Positions 1 through 5,504 of a DNA stretch of 9,048 bases are shown piece after piece. Numbering within the stretch: position 1 is the first letter of the stretch; each line of letters starts with the position of its first letter. The position numbers and the translations under genes are program-made. The notes beneath the pieces were generated by a model. It ran no database searches and had not been told where the DNA came from. It worked only from the letters and a program-made list of their open reading frames with translations. The stretch is from Methanolinea sp. (lineage in GTDB: Archaea > Halobacteriota > Methanomicrobia > Methanomicrobiales > Methanospirillaceae), in assembly GCA_013331225.1 (NCBI GenBank), contig DUGV01000139.1, positions 1 to 9,048 of the forward strand, written 5' to 3'.

Positions 1-137
1 CCTTTTTCATGGAGCACGAACTGCATCCCGAGACGATCCAGCAGATCCGTTCCCTCCTCGACTGTTTCGGTTCAGATAAAGAAGCAGCAGAAACCTTAAA
101 ACGCCACCTGACCGCAGCCCGGCTCTCCCGTTCCTGA
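1..137 (+). CDS. 3' end of an unrecognised protein (partial)
   Basis: An open frame enters from the left edge (complete codons from base 3) and ends at TGA 135-137. It gives about 44 residues: FFMEHELHPETIQQIRSLLD, then CFGSDKEAAETLKRHLTAAR, then LSRS. The segment is hydrophilic and predicted helical, consistent with the C-terminal helices of a soluble protein. No family motif is recognisable. An ATG at base 9 exists, but it has no ribosome binding site or promoter in view, so this is read as the tail of a longer upstream gene rather than a 42-residue gene. The T-run just downstream (145-150) could end its transcript. Confidence 0.5.
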   Translation, partial: FFMEHELHPETIQQIRSLLDCFGSDKEAAETLKRHLTAARLSRS

Positions 138-144
138 GGCAACC

Positions 145-155
145 TTTTTTATTCT
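145..155 (+). promoter_or_regulatory. Box A (TATA) promoter for the SLC13 permease operon
   Basis: The AT-rich block TTTTTTATTCT stands out in GC-rich DNA. Its centre lies about 30 bases before the ATG at 182, so transcription would begin at or just before the start codon. No Shine-Dalgarno sequence precedes that ATG, which fits a leaderless mRNA. The T-run may also serve as a termination tract for the upstream gene. Inferred from spacing and composition only. Confidence 0.45.
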
Positions 156-181
156 ATCCACCATATCAGCAGTTGTTCTCA

Positions 182-1960
182 ATGGATACCGGCATCCTGC
201 TTGTTGGGATTGTCCTTCTTGTCACGATCATCCTCTTTGTGAGTGACCGTGTCAAGATCGATCTCGTCGCAATCGGCGCTGCAATTGCTCTTGCGTGGCT
301 CGGCCTCATCACACCAATGGAGGCGGTATCAGGCTTTGCCTCAAATGCGGTGATGGCGATGGCAGGGGTGATGATCCTCGGCTATGGGATCGAGAGGACC
401 GGTATCACCTCCAGACTGGCCCGCTCGATCGTCCGGTATGCCGGAACAGATGAGCGGCGTGTCAGCTCGACGATCGGTATCACAGTCGGCCTCCTCTCCT
501 CGGTGATGCAGAATATCGGGGCAGCCGCCCTCTTCCTCCCGGCGATGAGAAGGATCAGCAAACAGACAAAGATCCCGGTATCCCGGCTGATGATGCCGAT
601 GGGGTTTGCCGCGATACTCGGGGGGAGCATCACGATGATTGGGTCCAGCCCCCTGATCGTGTTGAACGATCTCCTCCGTCAATCTGATGCAGAGCCGTTC
701 TCCCTCTTTGCGGTCACGCCGATAGGGGTCCCCCTCCTTGTTGCAGGGGTGCTGCTCTTTGCATTTGCCGGGGATCGTATTCTCCCCAAAAAGGAAGAGA
801 AGGCCGGGAAAACGACCGTTGCAGAGATTTGGGGGATCGATCACCCGGTCTGGACAGCGGCCATCCCTCCGTCGTCATCCCTTGTGGGAAAGACCCGGGA
901 AGAGGCGTTTTTCAAGATGCGGTACGGTCTTGACCTTCTCGCCGTTCGTATCCAACGGGAGATCACTGTTGCCCCCTCGCGTGCGACACGGTTCGAGGAA
1001 GGCCAGGAACTTGCATTCATCGGGCATGAGGAGGAGTTCAAAAGGTTCATAAGGGAATCCGGGTGCATACCCTCAGGGCCCGGAAGCAGGTTCAAAGAGA
1101 TCCTCGATGGCGAAGGGTATGGATTTGCGGAGTTGATTGTCAGGCCGAAGGCCTCCATCATCGGCAGGACCATGCGCGAGATCAGGTTCAGGCAGTTGTT
1201 CTCGATCGAGCCTATCGTTCACCAGAGGGGGGAGATCGAGACACGCGCTGATTTTTCGCATATGCCCCTTGCAGCGGGAGATGTAATCGTGGCGTTCGGG
1301 TCGTGGGACACACTCAGGCTCCTTGCAGGGCACAAGGATCTCCTGCTCCTCACCCATCCCGAAGGTGACGCAGTGCGGCATGGCATGGCGCACCTCGCGG
1401 TACTGATATTTGCCTCGTCCCTTGCCCTCACCATGACCGGAGTCCCCCTGTCACTTGCCCTTCTCACCGGTTCGGCGGCGATGGTCGTTTCAGGGGTGCT
1501 GACAATCGACGAGGCGTACCGGGCAATCGAATGGAAGACAATCGCCCTGATTGCCGGCCTGATCCCTCTTGGTATTGCGATGGAGAAGACCGGTGCGGCA
1601 GCGCTCGTCGCGGGGGCCCTCATCGGGAGTCTCGGCGGTGCACATCCCCTTGTTATCATGTGTGCCGTGGCAGTCCTTGCGACAGTGCTCTCCCTTGTCA
1701 TCTCCAATGTTGCCGCAACTGTCCTGCTCGTCCCGCTGGTGATGATTGCCGGGGCCGGGACCGGCGTGGATCCCCGCGCCCTTGCCCTCCTGGTTGCAGT
1801 ATGCGCATCGAACTCATTCATTCTCCCCACCCACCAGGTCAACGCACTCCTTATGGGTCCGGGAGGGTATTCGACAAAGGATTTCATCAAAGCAGGAAGT
1901 ATCATGACGGTGATCTTCATCGGAGTCGCCGTAACACTCATCTATCTCCTCATCGCATAG
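182..1960 (+). CDS. SLC13-family anion permease with two central RCK-C (TrkA-C) domains
   Basis: A 592-residue integral membrane transporter of the divalent anion:Na+ symporter (SLC13/ArsB-like) superfamily. Residues about 3-200 form the first membrane half, with the repeat motif MQNIGAAALFLP (109-120) and the re-entrant motif GGSITMIGSSP (147-157). Residues about 218-300 and 305-388 are soluble and resemble two TrkA-C/RCK-C regulatory domains. Residues about 400-592 form the second membrane half with the matching motifs SNVAATVLLVP (508-518) and CASNSFILPTHQVNALLMGP (541-560). About 590 residues with this 'half, RCK-C pair, half' layout is the usual form for RCK-containing family members. 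The frame is also open from a TTG at 173, but ATG 182 fits the box A spacing. The next gene begins 16 bases after the stop. Family members move sulfate, dicarboxylates or other anions. Substrate cannot be read from sequence; sulfate or another sulfur oxyanion is inferred from the downstream genes. Confidence 0.85.
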   Translation: MDTGILLVGIVLLVTIILFVSDRVKIDLVAIGAAIALAWLGLITPMEAVSGFASNAVMAMAGVMILGYGIERTGITSRLARSIVRYAGTDERRVSSTIGITVGLLSSVMQNIGAAALFLPAMRRISKQTKIPVSRLMMPMGFAAILGGSITMIGSSPLIVLNDLLRQSDAEPFSLFAVTPIGVPLLVAGVLLFAFAGDRILPKKEEKAGKTTVAEIWGIDHPVWTAAIPPSSSLVGKTREEAFFKMRYGLDLLAVRIQREITVAPSRATRFEEGQELAFIGHEEEFKRFIRESGCIPSGPGSRFKEILDGEGYGFAELIVRPKASIIGRTMREIRFRQLFSIEPIVHQRGEIETRADFSHMPLAAGDVIVAFGSWDTLRLLAGHKDLLLLTHPEGDAVRHGMAHLAVLIFASSLALTMTGVPLSLALLTGSAAMVVSGVLTIDEAYRAIEWKTIALIAGLIPLGIAMEKTGAAALVAGALIGSLGGAHPLVIMCAVAVLATVLSLVISNVAATVLLVPLVMIAGAGTGVDPRALALLVAVCASNSFILPTHQVNALLMGPGGYSTKDFIKAGSIMTVIFIGVAVTLIYLLIA

Positions 1961-1963
1961 ACC

Positions 1964-1970
1964 GGTGAGG
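1964..1970 (+). promoter_or_regulatory. Ribosome binding site deciding the start of the MBL-rhodanese gene
   Basis: GGTGAGG matches much of the archaeal anti-SD complement (GGAGGTGATC). It sits 6 bases before the ATG at 1977. This favours ATG 1977 over the in-frame GTG at 1965, which overlaps the site itself. Confidence 0.5.
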
Positions 1971-1976
1971 AGCGTA

Positions 1977-3344
1977 ATGATAATCCAGCAGTTTTTCATT
2001 CCCGGCATTGCCCACAGTTCTTACATCGTTGCGGGAAACAGGACGTGTGCGGTTGTCGATCCATCGCGCGACGTGGGTCGCTACATCTCTGTTGCACGCG
2101 AGATGGGGCTTCGAATCACCCATATCCTGGAGACTCACCTGCATGCAGACTTCGTATCCGGTCACCTTGACCTTGCCGAGGCAACCGGCGCAGAGATATA
2201 TGCGCCAAAGTCCGGCAAATGTAAATTTCCTCATAATGCACTCGTTGAAGGTGACGAGATACCCCTTGAGCACATCCACTTCAGGGTGATCGAGACCGCA
2301 GGCCACACTCCTGAGCATGTCTCGTATATCGCAACCGATACCTCCCGCGGTGATACCCCTGTCGCCCTTTTCTGCGGCGATACTCTCTTTGTCGGCGATG
2401 TCGGCCGTCCTGACCTCTTTCCCGGGAAGGCGGAAGCGCTTGCGTCCTCGCTCTACGACAACCTCCATACCAAGATCATGACCCTCCCCGATGAGTGCGA
2501 GGTCTATCCCGCCCACGGGATGGGGTCCTTATGCGGAAGGGCGATGGCAGCCAAGAGGACAAGTACCGTGGGCTACGAGAAGAAGTACAATTACGCACTC
2601 CGGATAAGTGACAGGGATGAGTTTGTCCGGGCCCTTACTTTGGACATGCCTGCTGCCCCTGATCACTTCGCACGATGTTCTGAGATCAACCGGTCGGGCC
2701 CGGTCCTGATGCGGACACTCGCGCAACCTGCGCCTGTCAACCCGAAAGCCTTCTCCGATTGGATCCGCAGGGATGACTCGGTCCTTCTTGATGCCCGGAG
2801 TTACCCGGCATTCTCGGGAGTGCACATTCCCGGTGCCTGGCATATCGACCTTTCCGGAAACTTTGCCACGCAGGCGGGCTGGATTCTCCCGCCAGGGCAA
2901 GACATTCTCCTGGTCGTCGAGTCCAGGAACCAGGCGGAAGAAGCGGCGCTTCAGCTCCGCCGCGTCGGATTTGACCGGGTGCCGGGGTTCCTGGAGGGCG
3001 GAATGCTTTCATGGGGGTCATTGAACCTCCGGATAAACCGCGTGCCGGTCATATCGGCAGAGGAGGCTCATTCCATGGTCAGTTCAGGAGAGGCGGTGCT
3101 CGTTGATGCCAGGTCAAAGGAGGAGTGGGAGGCCGGCCATGCTGATCGGTCCATGCATATCCCCTGGCACGACCTCAGGACACGGCATGCCGAGCTTGAC
3201 CCTGCCAGGCATACCATCGTGATGTGCAAGGGAGGACAGAGGGCGAGCATCGCGGCAAGCATCCTGAAAATGCATGGCTTTGCGACGGTCTCTAACCTCG
3301 CGGGCGGATACACCTCGTATCAGCGGGCGGGTTTTGCGCCCTGA
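1977..3344 (+). CDS. MBL-fold / double-rhodanese fusion, persulfide dioxygenase-sulfurtransferase type
   Basis: A 455-residue soluble protein with no signal peptide. Residues 1-240 are a metallo-beta-lactamase fold of the ETHE1/glyoxalase-II type. The metal ligands visible are H54-x-H56-x-D58 in ETHLHADFVSGH, H110 in AGHTPEH, D135 in FCGDTLFVGDVGRPDL and H180 in VYPAHG. ETHE1-like enzymes use a mononuclear iron to oxidise persulfides to sulfite; F59 in place of the second-shell His is, as far as I recall, common in MBL-rhodanese fusions. Residues about 255-350 form a first rhodanese domain with LDARS (271-275) but no catalytic Cys (VVESRNQ at the loop), so it is probably inactive. Residues about 357-455 form a second rhodanese domain with VDARS and the active loop MCKGGQRA (C417). 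It likely couples persulfide oxidation to sulfane-sulfur transfer. It sits 16 bases after the permease and 53 bases before YeeE/YedE, as one transcription unit. Archaea here lack glutathione, so the physiological thiol (for instance coenzyme M or a protein persulfide) is unknown. Confidence 0.88.
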   Translation: MIIQQFFIPGIAHSSYIVAGNRTCAVVDPSRDVGRYISVAREMGLRITHILETHLHADFVSGHLDLAEATGAEIYAPKSGKCKFPHNALVEGDEIPLEHIHFRVIETAGHTPEHVSYIATDTSRGDTPVALFCGDTLFVGDVGRPDLFPGKAEALASSLYDNLHTKIMTLPDECEVYPAHGMGSLCGRAMAAKRTSTVGYEKKYNYALRISDRDEFVRALTLDMPAAPDHFARCSEINRSGPVLMRTLAQPAPVNPKAFSDWIRRDDSVLLDARSYPAFSGVHIPGAWHIDLSGNFATQAGWILPPGQDILLVVESRNQAEEAALQLRRVGFDRVPGFLEGGMLSWGSLNLRINRVPVISAEEAHSMVSSGEAVLVDARSKEEWEAGHADRSMHIPWHDLRTRHAELDPARHTIVMCKGGQRASIAASILKMHGFATVSNLAGGYTSYQRAGFAP

Positions 3345-3397
3345 TGGGAGCCATTATGACAGAAGAACCCAATCCTCCCTGATACCGGAGATCATTC

Positions 3398-3931
3398 ATG
3401 TTCACATGGCTTGCGATGGCGACCTGGTCGCCCTACATCGTCGGTGCGGGGATTGGAGTTCTCGTGTGGGTGGCGTTCCTCGTCTCGGACCGCCCGCTCG
3501 GTGCATCGACCGCATACGCAAAGACTGCCGGGATGGTGGAATCGGCACTCTCAAGAAAAAAGGCAGCGGCAATGCCGTACTACAGGAAATTCACACCGAC
3601 CGTTGACTGGCAGTGGATGATTGTTGTCGGTATAGTGATAGGAGCGTTCCTCTCTGCCTGGATATCAGGGACTTTTTCCGTTTTTATTGTTCCACCCCTC
3701 TTTGCGGGAGCATTTTCTGCGGATCCGCTCCTGCGCATTGTCGTGGCGCTGATCGGGGGGGTCCTGATGGGGATCGGTGCAAGGTGGGCCGGTGGCTGCA
3801 CGTCAGGTCACGGGATATCCGGGACGCTTCAGCTCTCGGTCGCGAGCTGGGTCGCGGTGGTCTGCTTCTTTGCAGGCGGGATCTTCGTAGCCGGCCTGAT
3901 GTTTGGGTTCCCGTTCTTTTCGGGGGTCTGA
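3398..3931 (+). CDS. YeeE/YedE-family membrane protein, N-terminal-half type (sulfur-species transport)
   Basis: A 177-residue protein with about four hydrophobic segments (roughly 11-29, 72-90, 95-108/112-127 and 148-172). It carries the hallmark YeeE/YedE motif MGIGARWAGGCTSGHGISGT around C134, plus the DRPLG motif (31-35) in the first loop. Full-length YeeE/YedE proteins (for example the thiosulfate importer TsuA) are about 330-400 residues and contain two such pseudo-repeats; this gene supplies one. GGAG at 3387-3390 is a likely ribosome binding site for ATG 3398. The partner half begins 3 bases after the stop. In TsuA the conserved cysteines line the thiosulfate path, so C134 is the expected functional residue. 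Family assignment is secure; the substrate (thiosulfate, polysulfide or similar) is inferred from family and context. Confidence 0.85.
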   Translation: MFTWLAMATWSPYIVGAGIGVLVWVAFLVSDRPLGASTAYAKTAGMVESALSRKKAAAMPYYRKFTPTVDWQWMIVVGIVIGAFLSAWISGTFSVFIVPPLFAGAFSADPLLRIVVALIGGVLMGIGARWAGGCTSGHGISGTLQLSVASWVAVVCFFAGGIFVAGLMFGFPFFSGV

Positions 3932-3934
3932 ACC

Positions 3935-4492
3935 ATGGCATTTGACACGATCAGGTCGAATAAAAGTGCCCAGATCGTTCTCGGGCTCCTCATCGGCATC
4001 GCGTTTGGCTTTCTTCTCCAGAAAGGCGGGGTGACAGAGTATGCGGTGATAATCGGCCAGCTCCTCCTCACCGATTTCACCGTCGTGAAGGTGATGCTTG
4101 CCGCGATTCTCGTTGGGATGGTTGGGATCTATGCCATGAAGGCTGCGGGCCTTGTCCGGCTTCACTCCAAGGGTGGTTCGGTTGGTGCGACGGTGATCGG
4201 GGGATTGATCTTCGGTGCAGGGTTTGCGGTTCTCGGCTACTGTCCCGGCACTGCTGCAGGTGCGATCGGATCGGGTGCCCTGGATGCGGTGGTGGGGGTC
4301 CTGGGGATCGTGATCGGCGCCGGAATCTTCGCCCGGCTCTTCCCGTACCTTGACCGGGTGATACTGAACCGGGGTGCGTTTCCTGCAGATACCATCCCCG
4401 AACTGCTCGGGGTCCGCCCGGCGCTGGTGGTCGGAATCGTGGCGGTCCTCATTGTCGGGGTGCTCGCCATGCTTGCCATGCTGGGTCTCTGA
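3935..4492 (+). CDS. YeeE/YedE-family membrane protein, C-terminal-half type (DUF6691-like)
   Basis: A 185-residue polytopic membrane protein with hydrophobic segments near 12-28, 35-45, 52-70, 84-100, 110-137 and 163-184. The diagnostic motif is FGAGFAVLGYCPGT (93-106) with C103, the counterpart of the second YeeE/YedE repeat. DFTVVKVMLAAILVG (47-61) is also typical of the family's second type. The ATG lies 3 bases after the upstream stop with only a weak G-run as ribosome binding site, so translation is probably coupled to the preceding gene. The two proteins most likely form one heteromeric transporter. Paired small YeeE/YedE genes of this kind occur in bacterial sulfide-response operons beside ETHE1-like enzymes. 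It is the last gene of the unit; a pyrimidine-rich tract follows. Confidence 0.85.
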   Translation: MAFDTIRSNKSAQIVLGLLIGIAFGFLLQKGGVTEYAVIIGQLLLTDFTVVKVMLAAILVGMVGIYAMKAAGLVRLHSKGGSVGATVIGGLIFGAGFAVLGYCPGTAAGAIGSGALDAVVGVLGIVIGAGIFARLFPYLDRVILNRGAFPADTIPELLGVRPALVVGIVAVLIVGVLAMLAMLGL

Positions 4493-4508
4493 TTCCCGCT
4501 CTTTCTTT
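4493..4508 (+). terminator. Pyrimidine/T-rich tract, possible terminator of the sulfur operon
   Basis: Directly after the stop codon comes a run rich in T and C (CTCTTTCTTT at 4499-4508). Archaeal RNA polymerase can terminate on U-rich tracts without a hairpin. The T-runs are short (three), so this is a weak candidate. Confidence 0.3.
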
Positions 4509-4534
4509 ACAGCGAACGAGACAGGGGATTTGGG

Positions 4535-4544
4535 AACCCGGGTT
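4535..4544. repeat. Perfect 10-base palindrome in the intergenic gap
   Basis: AACCCGGGTT is a perfect palindrome, flanked by GGG on the left and TTTT on the right (4543-4546). It has no loop, so it is not a conventional terminator hairpin. It could be a protein site or chance in GC-rich DNA. Confidence 0.3.
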
Positions 4545-4560
4545 TTCTCCTGATCTCTGC

Positions 4561-4576
4561 ACACGGGTGTTACACC
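4561..4576. promoter_or_regulatory. Alternating ACAC/GTGT repeat, operator-like
   Basis: The stretch reads ACAC-GG-GTGT-T-ACAC-C. It contains the 11-base inverted repeat GGTGT-T-ACACC (4566-4576) and, overlapping it, ACAC-GG-GTGT (4561-4570). It lies 118 bases upstream of the HAMP gene and just before an AT-rich TTTATGG (4581-4587) that could be a second box A. The symmetry suits a dimeric regulator; no specific regulator is recognised. Confidence 0.3.
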
Positions 4577-4655
4577 TTCCTTTATGGATTGGTGAGTTTA
4601 TTCGAGCCATCCCAATCGTTCAAACCGCAGAAATCGCGCGGAGGCACCCCCAACA

Positions 4656-4668
4656 GAAAAGGTTTAAT
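4656..4668 (+). promoter_or_regulatory. BRE + box A promoter for the HAMP/roadblock cluster
   Basis: A purine-rich stretch GAAAAGG (BRE-like, 4656-4662) precedes TTTAAT (4663-4668). The centre lies about 28 bases upstream of ATG 4694, so the mRNA would be leaderless or nearly so, matching the absence of a close ribosome binding site. This spacing is the main reason for placing the gene start at 4694. Confidence 0.5.
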
Positions 4669-4693
4669 GCGACCCGGGGCGGATCTCTTCTGC

Positions 4694-5119
4694 ATGGCGC
4701 AGTCTTTGCGGGCAGGGGAAAGCAGACAGCCCAGAAAGAGTGTGCAGATACCCCTCTTTTACCAGGTGCTGGTCAGCATGATCTTCGTGGCAGTGATACC
4801 GGTAATCCTCCTCTCGGTGGTCTCCATGGGGGGCACTGCCAGCATCGTGGCCACCATTGGCACTCCAGCTACCGTCCTTCTCCTCACCATAGGCACCGTT
4901 CTTGTGGTCCTCCTGTGGAGCTACTTCGTGGCGCACCGTGTCACAAGGCCGATCGTAGAACTTTCAGTTGTCGCCACCAGGATCAGCAGGGGATATCTGC
5001 CGGAAAAGGAGATGGAGGTCCAATCCCACGATGAGATCGGGGAACTCATTGCCGCATTCAATAAGATGGTAAATACCTACCGGATACTGGATACGCTGGC
5101 GAAGGAAGAGCCGGAGTGA
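4694..5119 (+). CDS. Small two-helix membrane protein with a C-terminal HAMP domain
   Basis: A 141-residue protein. A basic N-terminus (1-20) is followed by two membrane helices (about 23-44 and 57-79) separated by only a dozen residues. A HAMP domain then spans about 80-132, with RPIVEL (85-90) on helix 1 and the DEIGELIAAFNKM segment (113-125) on helix 2; it ends nine residues later. HAMP domains normally relay a conformational signal from a sensor to a kinase, cyclase or chemotaxis output. Here there is neither a real extracellytoplasmic sensing domain nor an output, so it must work with a partner, plausibly the roadblock proteins or response regulator downstream. Upstream in-frame starts (GTG 4589, ATG 4667) exist, but promoter position and lack of a close ribosome binding site favour ATG 4694. 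The next gene starts after a 37-base gap. Confidence 0.75.
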   Translation: MAQSLRAGESRQPRKSVQIPLFYQVLVSMIFVAVIPVILLSVVSMGGTASIVATIGTPATVLLLTIGTVLVVLLWSYFVAHRVTRPIVELSVVATRISRGYLPEKEMEVQSHDEIGELIAAFNKMVNTYRILDTLAKEEPE

Positions 5120-5140
5120 ACTTCTGTCAACCAGGTGCAA

Positions 5141-5145
5141 GGAGG
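5141..5145 (+). promoter_or_regulatory. Ribosome binding site of the first roadblock gene
   Basis: GGAGG lies 11 bases before ATG 5157, the only strong Shine-Dalgarno match in the signalling cluster. It shows this gene has its own translation start, unlike the two overlapping genes behind it. Confidence 0.5.
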
Positions 5146-5156
5146 AAACGACTGCA

Positions 5157-5504
5157 ATGCTGAAGAACGAACTCAAGCGCCTCTTCTCCCTCGAAGGAGT
5201 GAAAATGGTGCTCGTCATCGACCCCGAAGGCAGGGTACATGACGAGATGGGGGCATCCAATATCGAGGGTGAACAGCTTGCAGCGGTGGTGTCCTTCGTG
5301 ATGGCCGAATCCAGGGCGATGGCGACGCGCCTTGGCCAGGAACAGATCTCCATGGTGTTCGTGGAGTTCCGGGAACTTGCCCTTGTATCCGTTCCCCTCC
5401 AGGAGGCATATTTCCTTGTCGTGATTACCCATGCAGGGGCGAATATCGGCCAGATCAGCTATGAATTGAAGAAGTACCAGGATATCTCGAGTGGGTACAC
5501 ATGA
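5157..5504 (+). CDS. Stand-alone roadblock/LC7-domain protein
   Basis: A 115-residue soluble protein that is essentially a single roadblock/LC7 fold: N-terminal helix, the strand pair VKMVLVIDPEGRV (15-27), a central helix (38-58), further strands (63-90) and the closing helix with THAGANIGQISYELK (91-105). Roadblock proteins dimerise and serve as regulatory platforms for small Ras-like GTPases (MglB acting on MglA, Ragulator on Rag). No GTPase gene is present in this window. Its last bases overlap the next start in an ATGA arrangement (5501-5504), implying co-translation with the second roadblock protein, with which it shares the T-x-x-G-x-N-x-G-Q-I motif. A heterodimer of the two is inferred. 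Confidence 0.75.
   Translation: MLKNELKRLFSLEGVKMVLVIDPEGRVHDEMGASNIEGEQLAAVVSFVMAESRAMATRLGQEQISMVFVEFRELALVSVPLQEAYFLVVITHAGANIGQISYELKKYQDISSGYT

Noticed and set aside
1219..1941. 240-codon - strand frame opposite the SLC13 gene
   Set aside because: Composition rich in Arg, Ala, Thr and Pro with no domain; a shadow of the membrane helices on the other strand.
3344..3382. Twelve-codon ORF between the MBL-rhodanese and YeeE/YedE genes, overlapping the upstream stop
   Set aside because: It is too short to distinguish from chance and shows no leader-peptide features such as runs of Cys or Met. The overlap is noted, but no function can be supported.
3803..4564. Long open frame on the - strand (253 codons) opposite the YeeE/YedE pair
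   Set aside because: The product is a highly charged His/Asp/Arg/Pro mixture with no domain. It lies antisense to two clear membrane protein genes, typical of a shadow frame in GC-rich DNA.
4589..4693. N-terminal extension of the HAMP protein from GTG 4589 or ATG 4667
   Set aside because: The extension is hydrophilic with no motif, and its codons run through the likely BRE/box A. No ribosome binding site is properly spaced for either start.
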